Shown here: one piece after another, positions 24,550-31,326 of the stretch
Position numbering within the stretch: the first letter of the stretch is position 1
How the letters are laid out: each line of letters starts with the position of its first letter
Assembly (NCBI GenBank): GCA_020048405.1
Contig: JAIFMP010000162.1
Span: 1 to 33,896 of the forward strand
From: Hydrogenophaga sp.
GTDB lineage: Bacteria > Pseudomonadota > Gammaproteobacteria > Burkholderiales > Burkholderiaceae_C
Reading direction: 5' to 3'
Length of the DNA: 33,896 nt
Program-made: the position numbers and the translations under genes
The notes under the pieces: generated by a model
Told to the model about the DNA's origin: nothing
Database searches by the model: none
Seen by the model: only the letters and a program-made list of their open reading frames with translations

Positions 24550-25733
24550 GTCAGTAACTCAGCCAGCTTAGGACTGCTTGGCAGGTTGATGAGACTTGCT
24601 TCCAATGCCTCTGCCACAGGCAACTCTGCTCGTGGGCAATCCTGGTACATCGGGAGTTTATTCAGGAGCGTCCAAGCGGGGCGGCACTGGTAGCCGGCAT
24701 CGTTTGCTACGGCAAGCAACGCGTCTCTGACGGACATACTGGACCCGCTAAGGCGCACTGCATTCAACCAGAAATTGCTGTGACAGCCTTCCGGCTCGTC
24801 GATAAAATGAATGCCCGGAATGTGCGCGAATGTCTTACGATAGTTTTCAGCGAGTTGCCGCTTACGGGTGAGAAAGTCTGGCAGCCTTTCGAGCTGAGCA
24901 CAGCCCAAGGCTGCATTCAGGTTTGGCAAACGATAGTTGTACGCCACGGCATCATGAACAAACTCCCAGCGATGTGGTTGTTTTGCAGTGGTTGTCAGAT
25001 GCTTGGCTTGACGCGCAGTATCTGGATCGTTGGTGAGAATCGCCCCGCCGCCGCCCGTCGTGATGATCTTGTTGCCATTGAAGCTCAAGACCCCCATGCA
25101 TCCGAATGTGCCTGTATGGCGGTCGTGATAGGTACTTCCCAAAGACTCGGCAGCGTCTTCTACTACAGGCAATGAAAAACGGGCAGCAACGTCCATGAGG
25201 CCAACCATGTCCACTGGATGACCGAAGGTATGCATTGGAACGATGGCGGCTATTCTGCGACCAGTATTTTTATTGCGTAAGCCGTCGACAGTGCATTCAG
25301 CAACAAACTCCAAATGGGACGCTAGTGCCTCTGCATCCAACCCGAGAGTTGATTCGTTACTGTCTACAAAGTGCGGAACAGCACCACAATGAGAAACAGC
25401 ATTGGCAGTGGCGACGAAAGACAAAGCAGGAACAAGAACTTCATCCCCCGCTTTTACGCCTGCAATTTGCAACGCAATATGAAGTGCAGCGGTGCCATTT
25501 ACCACCGCCACCGCGTGTCGCGCGCCCGTAAATTCGGCCAGTTTCAGCTCAAATTCGTCTACGTATTTTCCGACCGAGGATACCCAACCAGTATCAATGC
25601 ACTCTTTGACGTAAGCCCATTCGTTACCACTGAACTCAGGCTCATGGAGCGACAGCGAAGAAGTCGCCTCGCCTAGAACTTGGCGCAAACCGGAAAGAAA
25701 ATTTTCCGAAAGGGGGGATGTGTTCGCAGCCAT
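24546..25733 (-). CDS. legC: LegC-family PLP-dependent sugar aminotransferase
   Basis: A 395-residue DegT/DnrJ/EryC1 aminotransferase converting the 4-keto-6-deoxy sugar nucleotide to the 4-amino sugar with glutamate. PLP-binding: NGTAALHIAL (79-88), Asp193 (VVEDAAESLGS) and the Schiff-base Lys222 (SFNGNKIITTGGGG). The start EPEFSGNEWAYVKECIDTGW and the late HSNFWLNAVRL fit the LegC subgroup. The ATG at 25733 lies one base after the legB stop; the longer ORF reaching 25838 would run inside legB. Confidence 0.9.
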   Translation of the reverse strand: MAANTSPLSENFLSGLRQVLGEATSSLSLHEPEFSGNEWAYVKECIDTGWVSSVGKYVDEFELKLAEFTGARHAVAVVNGTAALHIALQIAGVKAGDEVLVPALSFVATANAVSHCGAVPHFVDSNESTLGLDAEALASHLEFVAECTVDGLRNKNTGRRIAAIVPMHTFGHPVDMVGLMDVAARFSLPVVEDAAESLGSTYHDRHTGTFGCMGVLSFNGNKIITTGGGGAILTNDPDTARQAKHLTTTAKQPHRWEFVHDAVAYNYRLPNLNAALGCAQLERLPDFLTRKRQLAENYRKTFAHIPGIHFIDEPEGCHSNFWLNAVRLSGSSMSVRDALLAVANDAGYQCRPAWTLLNKLPMYQDCPRAELPVAEALEASLINLPSSPKLAELLT

Positions 25734-25734
25734 G

Positions 25735-26730
25735 TCAGATGTTGTACCGGTCTGCTTTGTAGGCGGCAAGATTGGCAGGATTGAGGAACCACTCAGCAGT
25801 TTCCGCAAGTCCACACTTGAAGCCTTCACGCCCGCCATAGGCAGGTTGCCAATTGAGCAATTGTTTTGCTTTACTGTTGTCGGCCCATAGACGCTCCACC
25901 TCGGAGTTTTCCGGCCTCAAGCGAGCCTCATCAGTAACAATCTCAATCTCTTTGTTCATCACCTCGGCAATCAGTTGTACCGTATCGCCAATCGATATCT
26001 CAAAATTGCTACCGAAGTTGATTACTTCACCCAAACCACCATTACCCTCGAGGGCAGCAATGAATCCCGCCACAGTGTCTTTTACAAAATTAAAGTCACG
26101 CGTAGGAGACACCGCGCCAAGCTTGATCTGCCTTTGTCCATTGGCAACCTGCGTAATGATGGTTGGGATAACCGCTCTCGCAGACTGACGCGGGCCATAT
26201 GTGTTGAAAGGTCGAGCGATAACTACGGGAAGATTGAATGAGGCATAAAACGAATAGGCCAACTGATCTGCGCCAATCTTTGATGCCGAGTAAGGTGATT
26301 GCCCCTGCAAAGGGTGCTCCTCGGTAATCGGCACAAAGCGTGCCGTACCGTAGACCTCACTTGTTGAAGTATGGATTACACGCTTGACACCCAAATCGCG
26401 AGCAGCCTGGAGCACATTTAATGTGCCTTTGACGTTGGTATCGATATAGGTATCTGGCGAATGATATGAGTATGGAATAGCTATCAAGGCTGCAAGGTGT
26501 AGCACTGCATCGCAGTCCTTCATTGCAGTACGCACACCGTTTGGATCGCGAATATCACCAGCAAAAACATCCAGATTTTCGCGAACGGATTTCGACGCGT
26601 GATCCAGCCACCCCCACGAATTAAAGGAGTTGTAAAGGACAAACGCACGGACATCATGCCCATTCTTGACCAAAGCTTCAGTTAGATGAGATCCGATGAA
26701 ACCATCTGCACCAGTAATTAGAACTTTCAC
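25735..26730 (-). CDS. legB: NDP-sugar 4,6-dehydratase, LegB family
   Basis: A 331-residue extended SDR. NAD-binding VLITGADGFIGSHL (3-16), the dehydratase Thr-x-x-x-Glu region HTSTSEVYG (120-128, Glu125), and Tyr147/Lys151 (SPYSASK). Further motifs: VIARPFNTYGPRQSARAVIP and TRDFNFVKDTVAGF. LegB removes water from GDP-GlcNAc to give the 4-keto-6-deoxy intermediate. The GTG start at 26730 has GGAG seven bases upstream and aligns with the family N-terminus; the longer ORF to 26805 adds an unrelated leader. The preceding small ORF ends on the same base (TAGTG). Confidence 0.9.
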   Translation of the reverse strand: MKVLITGADGFIGSHLTEALVKNGHDVRAFVLYNSFNSWGWLDHASKSVRENLDVFAGDIRDPNGVRTAMKDCDAVLHLAALIAIPYSYHSPDTYIDTNVKGTLNVLQAARDLGVKRVIHTSTSEVYGTARFVPITEEHPLQGQSPYSASKIGADQLAYSFYASFNLPVVIARPFNTYGPRQSARAVIPTIITQVANGQRQIKLGAVSPTRDFNFVKDTVAGFIAALEGNGGLGEVINFGSNFEISIGDTVQLIAEVMNKEIEIVTDEARLRPENSEVERLWADNSKAKQLLNWQPAYGGREGFKCGLAETAEWFLNPANLAAYKADRYNI

Positions 26731-26930
26731 TAAACACTCCGCTGTCTGTAATTGTTTTCCCAAACCGGCACGTTGGCGCGGAATGAAAATCCACGCCAAC
26801 GACAAGCAAGAACGGACCGATCTTGGAGCGCAGATTTTATTTTGATGTCTTGCCGGGCGAGGTACGACCGAAGGTCATAGCCTGAAATGGCTGCCAGCAA
26901 GTTGCCTTGCGCGTGATCTTGACTGCTCAT
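26730..26930 (-). CDS. Small ORF directly upstream of legB, unknown function
   Basis: A 66-residue ORF with an excellent ribosome site (AGGTGG four to five bases before ATG 26930). Its stop TAG overlaps the legB GTG by one base, and its ATGA overlaps the preceding small ORF. It begins SSQDHAQGNLLAAISGYDLR and is basic and Trp/Arg-containing toward the end (ACRWRGFSFRANVPVWENNY). No family recognised, no membrane segment. It may be a leader peptide coupled to legB translation or a relict of phage sequence. The coupling geometry is the main support. Confidence 0.4.
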   Translation of the reverse strand: MSSQDHAQGNLLAAISGYDLRSYLARQDIKIKSALQDRSVLACRWRGFSFRANVPVWENNYRQRSV

Positions 26931-27100
26931 AAAACCACCTCTACTGAAAACGAGACGTGGTTATGACCAATAACAGAACTGGGGTTGCTTGGTCCAAACA
27001 TAGCTACCGCGCCCTGTGCATTCGTTTCCGAACCAGAGCTATCACTTGCCAAGCAAGTCGTATCTACGCCAATCGCGACCTTTTTGAGTTGATTTTTCAA
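26927..27100 (-). CDS. Possible 57-residue leader ORF with TTG start
   Basis: TTG at 27100 follows GGAGGAGG by four bases and reads KNQLKKVAIGVDTTC and on to GHNHVSFSVEVVL, ending four bases into the next ORF (ATGA). The open frame continues upstream through the poly-G run, so a longer read to 27412 is not credible. The JUMPstart-like element lies within it, so the region may be an untranslated leader instead. No family recognised. Confidence 0.25.
   Translation of the reverse strand: MKNQLKKVAIGVDTTCLASDSSGSETNAQGAVAMFGPSNPSSVIGHNHVSFSVEVVL
27000..27040 (-). promoter_or_regulatory. Degenerate JUMPstart/ops-like element in the operon leader
   Basis: Minus strand: GCTCTGGT (27032-27039), 15 bases, then CAGGGCGCGGTAGC (27003-27016). 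The JUMPstart of enterobacterial polysaccharide operons has CTCTGGT, 11 bases, then CAGGGGCGGTAGCGTG, whose ops core GGCGGTAG recruits RfaH. Here the core is CGCGGTAGC, one mismatch in nine. It lies about 275 bases before legB. A chance match is possible. Confidence 0.35.
27044..27058. repeat. Short hairpin beside the JUMPstart-like element
   Basis: A perfect 6-bp inverted repeat, ACTTGC/GCAAGT, with a 3-base loop just upstream (in transcription sense) of the ops-like core. It could shape the paused complex or be incidental. Confidence 0.4.
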
Positions 27101-27165
27101 CCCGCCTCCTCCAGTAAAAACCCCCGCTACAAACGCACAGATACTGACCTGTGGCGCCCAAACTC

Positions 27166-27180
27166 GGGGGGGGGGGGGGG
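27166..27180. repeat. Homopolymeric run of 15 G
   Basis: Fifteen consecutive G on the plus strand (C on the transcribed minus-sense RNA), between the putative operon promoter and the JUMPstart-like element. Such tracts slip readily and can tune expression; sequencing error in length is also likely. Confidence 0.9.
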
Positions 27181-27214
27181 AGAAGCTACTGACACCCTGC
27201 ACAAATTTGAAATT

Positions 27215-27238
27215 ATTATGCCAAGTGTAACATTTGGC
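27215..27238 (-). promoter_or_regulatory. Weak putative operon promoter with inverted repeat
   Basis: Minus strand: the inverted repeat GCCAA/TTGGC with 9-base spacer (27220-27238) abuts a -10-like CATAAT (27215-27220). No good -35 is present, so an activator would be needed. It sits between the phage terminator and the poly-G run and is the best promoter-like stretch for the O-antigen operon, but support is slight. Confidence 0.3.
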
Positions 27239-27277
27239 GATGCCTTTCAGCAATGGCAAACACTCAAACAGAAACGC

Positions 27278-27332
27278 AAAAAAGCCCCCAGCCCTTCCCG
27301 ACATGGCTGGATGTCGAGAAAGGCTGGGGGCT
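27278..27332 (-). terminator. Strong rho-independent terminator of the phage region
   Basis: Minus-strand stem of 22 bp (AGCCCCCAGCCTTTCTCGAC paired through to the opposite arm, two G-U wobbles, 6-base loop) followed by TTTTTT. It begins 28 bases after the holin stop and separates prophage transcripts from the O-antigen operon. Confidence 0.9.
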
Positions 27333-27359
27333 GGCGGGTTGGATACGGTCAAAAGTGCG

Positions 27360-27788
27360 CTATCGGTCGGCACCTCGCCACTTGTCGAAGCTGCGTGCGC
27401 CGGTGTAGCCAAGGTAGCCTGCGCCGAACAGCCACCAAAGGTTTTCCGGGATTGCGCCGAGCAATTTACTCAGGTTTTCGGCTGCCTGAAACGTTTGCTG
27501 TGGCCACCAAATGCCGATGATGGCTCCGACCACGCACAACAAAAGGATGCTGTAAATCACGTAGAGGAAGGTCGGGCGGGCGCGGCTCGTCCACGGGTCT
27601 GCAGAATTGGCCTCGGCCAGGATGGCCGACAAGCTCACCTGCATTTCCTGCAGGGCTTGCTGACCTTCGGCCTGGAACAAGGCGAGCTTGGCCTGCTCGC
27701 GCTGGGCCGGGTCGGGAATCAGCCGGTCGATGAGTTTGGCACCAGCTTCGAAGAGGCCAGGAGCGAGTGTGGTGAAGATTGGGCTCAT
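27360..27788 (-). CDS. Phage holin, 3-TM type (GTA_holin-like)
   Basis: A 142-residue protein. After an N-terminal amphipathic segment (LFEAGAKLIDRLIPDPAQRE, then a Gln-rich helix) comes PWTSRARPTFLYVIYSILLL, the entry to two hydrophobic segments ending near WWLFGAGYLGYTGARSFDKW. This matches the three-transmembrane holin family found in phages and gene transfer agents, which permeabilises the inner membrane for release. The ATG at 27788 overlaps the stop of an upstream fragment (ATGA). The frame is also open upstream into the truncated tail-tip gene, making an in-frame fusion possible. Confidence 0.75.
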   Translation of the reverse strand: MSPIFTTLAPGLFEAGAKLIDRLIPDPAQREQAKLALFQAEGQQALQEMQVSLSAILAEANSADPWTSRARPTFLYVIYSILLLCVVGAIIGIWWPQQTFQAAENLSKLLGAIPENLWWLFGAGYLGYTGARSFDKWRGADR

Positions 27789-27883
27789 TGCGGGCCTCCG
27801 AACAGTTTGATTTTGACGATGGTGCCGGCCAGCAGCGCCATCACCAGGCCCGTGACCAGCATTTTGATGAGCGTGAGGCCAGT
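27785..27883 (-). pseudogene. 3' end of a lost phage gene upstream of the holin
   Basis: About 33 residues in a different frame from the tail-tip gene, LTLIKMLVTGLVMALLAGTI followed by VKIKLFGGPQ, ending with a TGA that overlaps the holin ATG. It looks like the C-terminal membrane segment of a gene that once preceded the holin. Its 5' part is missing because the tail-tip gene joins it at about 27880. A free-standing 25-residue peptide from the internal ATG is possible but not supported. Confidence 0.45.
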
Positions 27884-29639
27884 TGTCTGTGCTGGAGCCA
27901 GTGACGGACACGGTGACTTCATCCGGCTTCCAGGTGCGGCTGCTGAAAAATTCCACCGTGACAGCATCTGCCGTTTCTTCGCCCGGCATGATGTATTGAA
28001 TTTTGAGGCTGTTCTTGACGATGTTGCGGGTGGAGAACAACGCCACTGGCAGGCTACGGTGCTCGTCACGGACGATACGCACAATGCCGCCCTGCAGGAA
28101 TGGCACGGCGCGGCCGCAACGGGCAACGCGGGTTAGCGCTTCCCACACGGTCACCTGCTGGTCAAAGATGGCATCAAAAACATCGCCACGCGCCGCCCAG
28201 GTTTGCTCCAGTTGATAGAGTGCCGCGAGATCAATTCGTGTATCGGCTAGCTTTGCGCCGTAGCTGGCACGCAAGATGTCGGCATAGGCCCAGGTGATGG
28301 AGCGTGTGGGTGATGATGCTGTCCAGCCTGTCTCTGGCGCCCAGCGAGGCAACTTGCGGGTGACGATGCAGTTGATCAAGCGGCTGGAGCGTTGCGACAG
28401 GTTATCGGTGGCGCGCATGCGGATGGCCAGCAAGGTCACTGCGGGTAACTGAACTGCCGTATCGGCCAAATAAGCACGCGCCTCCCCCCAACGCACCTCA
28501 TGCCCGGCACGGGAACTGCCGTCTTTGGCATCCACGCGCGTCGCGCGCACCTCAAACCGCCCGGGCGTAACCGGGTAGCTGAAGGTCAGGCGTTGGGGCG
28601 TGCTGGTGGCCAGGGTCAGGCTTTCTGTGCCCAGACTGGCCCAGTCGCCTTGTGGGTCGCCTTCGTCGTCGATGCGACGGGCGGCAATAGTCCAGGTGGC
28701 AGTGCGGGCATCCAGCCCGCCGGCATCATTGGCGAAGTAAAGACCGCGCGGCAGCAGGATGTCGATACCAATATGAGTGGCTTGGGTTTCTTGCGGGTTG
28801 AGCGCAAAGCCGCCGATCCAGACCCCGGCGAGCAGTTCCTGCCCGGCCACTTCAGCGGCGGTAACCACATCCGGATTGAACAGCGCATTGCGGCTCCCGG
28901 GTGGGATGACTTGTATCTCCACTTCTTCGAAGGCTGAAATTGGCGTGTCTTCGATGCGAATTTGCTCGATATCGTATTCACCAAGGCCTATGCAGTGGAG
29001 TTGGTGCAAGTACTGCTCGTTGTTGCGGTATTCGCCATAAGGCGTGCTGGCCAAGTCGGGATAGACCAGATGCCGACCATAGATGACCGGGATGGGCTGC
29101 GCCAAGCGTGCGTAGTTACCCTGACCTTGCAGGCTGTAAGTGGGTGAAGGCTGCGCCATACTGCCACCACCCGTTGCAAAGGATGGCATATTGGGCGTGG
29201 GCAAGGGCACCATGGCGCTGACCAAAGCGGAGCCAGCCGTCATGATGATGGCCGATCCAACGGCAGTGGCCAGATTGCCTGAGAAGCCCAGACTGGCGCC
29301 CAGCGGCCCGCCATAGACGGTAGCGACCACCATGACTGCAATCATCAGCACGGTGCGAAGTGGATTTTTTCCGCCGCCACCTCCACCACCGCCGCCCTGG
29401 GGTAGGGTGACAAATACGAGAATGCCGTCGATGCGGGTTGTCGCCCAATCGGAACGCAACACCGGTAAGCCATCCTTGATGCAGAGAGTGGGCACTTCGA
29501 ATTCTGTAATGCCCTGCGACTGCAGCCATTGGCGAATGCTGAGATGGGGGTTGGACGGTAAAACCTCATGCACCTCGCGCTGGTTCGGCTGGAAGGGGTT
29601 GCGCAGCATGATGACGGCGCTGCTTGCGTGGCTGTTCAT
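27880..29639 (-). pseudogene. Phage tail-tip / host-specificity protein J, 3'-truncated
   Basis: About 586 residues of a TipJ/lambda-J-type protein: N-terminal MLRNPFQPNQREVHEVLPSN, a Gly9 linker before a hydrophobic stretch (TVLMIAVMVVATVYGGPLGA), PIPVIYGRHLVYPDLAS, QLHCIGLGEYDIEQIRIEDT, then RSITWAYADILRASYGA and VWEALTRVARCGRAVPFLQG. It breaks off at DEVTVSVTGSSTDN, where full-length relatives (over 1000 residues) continue. The frame then reads 30 nonsense residues and enters the holin in frame. Start ATG 29639 overlaps the NlpC stop. Clearly non-functional as J unless the fusion is used. Confidence 0.82.
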
Positions 29640-30091
29640 CGGGAATCTCCCGCAAAGCGGTAGAACCCCTCGACCCGCCAGCCATGTAAAAGCAGTTCCG
29701 GCAGTTTTTGATAAACGACACCCGCGTCTTTGACGGCATGCAGCACGCCGCCACCATCGACATCAAGCCAGACGCCAACATGCACAGGGTGGCGGGACTG
29801 GCGTAACAGCACAGCATCGCCCTCTTGGGGGCGATTTTTGGTGCATTCCACGTTTTGCCAACGCTGCCGCTCGGGGTGGTCGCGGAATGCGCCCAGCACC
29901 GCACGCAGATCGTCCGCATTGACCGGAATCTCCGGCAAATCGCGGGCAAAGTGGCAACGTTGTACGGCAAGAAACAACCCCCAGCAGTCGTAGCCATCTG
30001 GTCCGCGCGCGCCAGCAAGCCAAGGTAGGCCGATGTACTGGTTGGCCCAGTGCTGCGGGGAGGCTTTAGAGCATAAGTCTTGATTTGACAT
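29636..30091 (-). CDS. Phage tail assembly protein, NlpC/P60 (lambda K-like) peptidase
   Basis: A 151-residue C40 peptidase domain: Cys36 in DGYDCWGLFLAV, His104 in HVGVWLDVDG, second conserved His118 in VLHAVKD. Such proteins sit directly before tail-tip protein J and trim or anchor tail components, or cut peptidoglycan during entry. Length is that of the bare domain. Its ATG at 30091 lies on top of the plus-strand toxin promoter (TTGACA at 30085-30090), and about 690 bases of foreign cassette separate it from the next tail gene upstream. Confidence 0.85.
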   Translation of the reverse strand: MSNQDLCSKASPQHWANQYIGLPWLAGARGPDGYDCWGLFLAVQRCHFARDLPEIPVNADDLRAVLGAFRDHPERQRWQNVECTKNRPQEGDAVLLRQSRHPVHVGVWLDVDGGGVLHAVKDAGVVYQKLPELLLHGWRVEGFYRFAGDSR

Positions 30092-30113
30092 GGAATCACT
30101 TAATGGCTAATAT
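30085..30113 (+). promoter_or_regulatory. Near-consensus sigma70 promoter of the toxin-antitoxin cassette
   Basis: TTGACA (30085-30090), a 17-base spacer and TAATAT (30108-30113). The toxin ATG begins at 30120, where a transcript would be expected to start, so the mRNA may be leaderless. The -35 abuts the start codon of the divergent NlpC gene. Confidence 0.75.
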
Positions 30114-30119
30114 AAGATC

Positions 30120-30443
30120 ATGAAATCGAACTACAAACGCCCCTTCGCGCAGTACATCAAGAAGGCACACAAGCCCTTGCAACTGGCGATTGAAGACGTT
30201 GTGGAGTTGGTTTGTGACTCACCGGAAATCGGTGAACTCAAGGTGGGCGATCTGGCGGGGATACGGGTTTACAAGTTCCGCTTCAATCGCCAGGAATATC
30301 TGGTGGCGTACCGCCCTCCGAGCAAGGATTTGCCCCTTGAGTTTTTGATCATCGATTTCTATCAGGTGGGGTCACACGAGAACTTTTACGAAGAGCTGAA
30401 GCACTACTTGCGTCAGGAGAGCAGCAAAGGAGAAACGAAATGA
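30120..30443 (+). CDS. RelE/ParE-superfamily toxin
   Basis: A 107-residue basic protein with the RelE/ParE/HigB layout: N-terminal helices (FAQYIKKAHKPLQLAIEDVV), then strands GDLAGIRVYKFRFNRQEYLV, AYRPPSK and LEFLIIDFYQVGSHENFYEE. Members cleave ribosome-bound mRNA or poison gyrase; the closest type cannot be fixed by eye. The antitoxin follows with a 4-base overlap (toxin first, HigBA-like order). The cassette runs against the surrounding tail operon and looks like a moron insertion between NlpC and DUF1833. Confidence 0.8.
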   Translation: MKSNYKRPFAQYIKKAHKPLQLAIEDVVELVCDSPEIGELKVGDLAGIRVYKFRFNRQEYLVAYRPPSKDLPLEFLIIDFYQVGSHENFYEELKHYLRQESSKGETK

Positions 30444-30763
30444 GCCACGCCATGAACCAGTCCCTCACAGCAGAAGACCTGTTTTCTGAAATGAAGCGCA
30501 TGCCTGCGGTGGAGCGCACCCGGTTTTTTTCACTGCTGACCGGCAACGCTTTCCGCGACGATGATTTCAGCCACGAACAGGTGTTCGGCCATCTGCAGCA
30601 GGAACCATTTTCTGCATGGGAGGCAGCGGAGTACCTTGAGGTCTCTGTACCCACCCTGCGTCGCTACGTTCAATCCGGCAAACTGGTGCCGAGTCACGTT
30701 GTTGGCCGCAACCAGATGTTCTCTGCCCAGACGTTGCGGGCATTCAAACGCACCAGAAACTGA
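30440..30763 (+). CDS. HTH-type antitoxin partner
   Basis: A 107-residue protein. The N-terminal half is helical (LTAEDLFSEMKRMPAVERTR). The C-terminal half is a MerR/excisionase-like HTH (FSAWEAAEYLEVSVPTLRRY, then VQSGKLVPSHVVGRNQMFSA), probably binding its own promoter. Start ATG 30440 overlaps the toxin stop. The gene order and coupling define it as antitoxin; ends 21 bases before the convergent DUF1833 stop. Confidence 0.75.
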   Translation: MSHAMNQSLTAEDLFSEMKRMPAVERTRFFSLLTGNAFRDDDFSHEQVFGHLQQEPFSAWEAAEYLEVSVPTLRRYVQSGKLVPSHVVGRNQMFSAQTLRAFKRTRN

Positions 30764-30783
30764 GGGCGCAGTCCGCGTCGCTG

Positions 30784-31326
30784 TTATCGCGTGAGCCCCG
30801 GAAATGTCTTGGCGGTGTAGCTGATACCAGGAAATGATTTGTTGCCGACATCCAGCATTCGCGCCCGCCCGGTGATGCGAAAGATGTCAGCTTCAACCTC
30901 AGTGAGCACCAGGTGGATGGGCGGGTCCATTTGCGGGCCTTCCAAATCGGTCGACAGGTACGGGCGGTATGTGACCTCGATCACCGCCTGCGATTCGGCG
31001 GCAGCATCAAGATGACGGACAATTTCACGCGAGACGTTGTCGAGGGTGACGGTGATCTCGGGCACCGGCAGGGTGTCCACCGGCGGCAGATCAAGCTCGA
31101 AACCCATCGCGACAAAGCGCACCATCTCGCCACCGTTGAGCACCGCCGAGGCTTCCAGACGTGCATCCAGATTGGCGGTGTCGCGCACTACACGAATGGC
31201 GGTGGTTTGGCCGAGTTCATCCAAAAAGGCAGGGTGACGTAGCTCCAGCGTGTGCAGAATGATCTGATTGGATGGCGCGCTGGCGTAGGCCTCCTTGATG
31301 GCCTCGGACAAAGCTGCATTGGGCAT
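30784..31326 (-). CDS. Phage minor tail protein, DUF1833 family
   Basis: A 180-residue protein: LSEAIKEAYASAPSNQIILH, TLELRHPAF, AMGFELDLPPVDTLPVPEIT and VTLDNVSREIVRHLDAAAES, ending with SFPGISYTAKTFPGLTR. This is the DUF1833 pattern found in lambdoid-type tails between minor tail proteins and the NlpC protein. It shares one base with the RCC1 gene stop (TAATG), showing they were one operon. Intact in length. Confidence 0.8.
   Translation of the reverse strand: MPNAALSEAIKEAYASAPSNQIILHTLELRHPAFLDELGQTTAIRVVRDTANLDARLEASAVLNGGEMVRFVAMGFELDLPPVDTLPVPEITVTLDNVSREIVRHLDAAAESQAVIEVTYRPYLSTDLEGPQMDPPIHLVLTEVEADIFRITGRARMLDVGNKSFPGISYTAKTFPGLTR

Noticed and set aside
26927-27412. A 161-codon minus-strand ORF crossing the phage terminator and the poly-G run
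   Set aside because: Its first two thirds read through the terminator stem and the homopolymer and are Pro/Ser-rich without any family feature; only the last 57 codons have a possible start and ribosome site.
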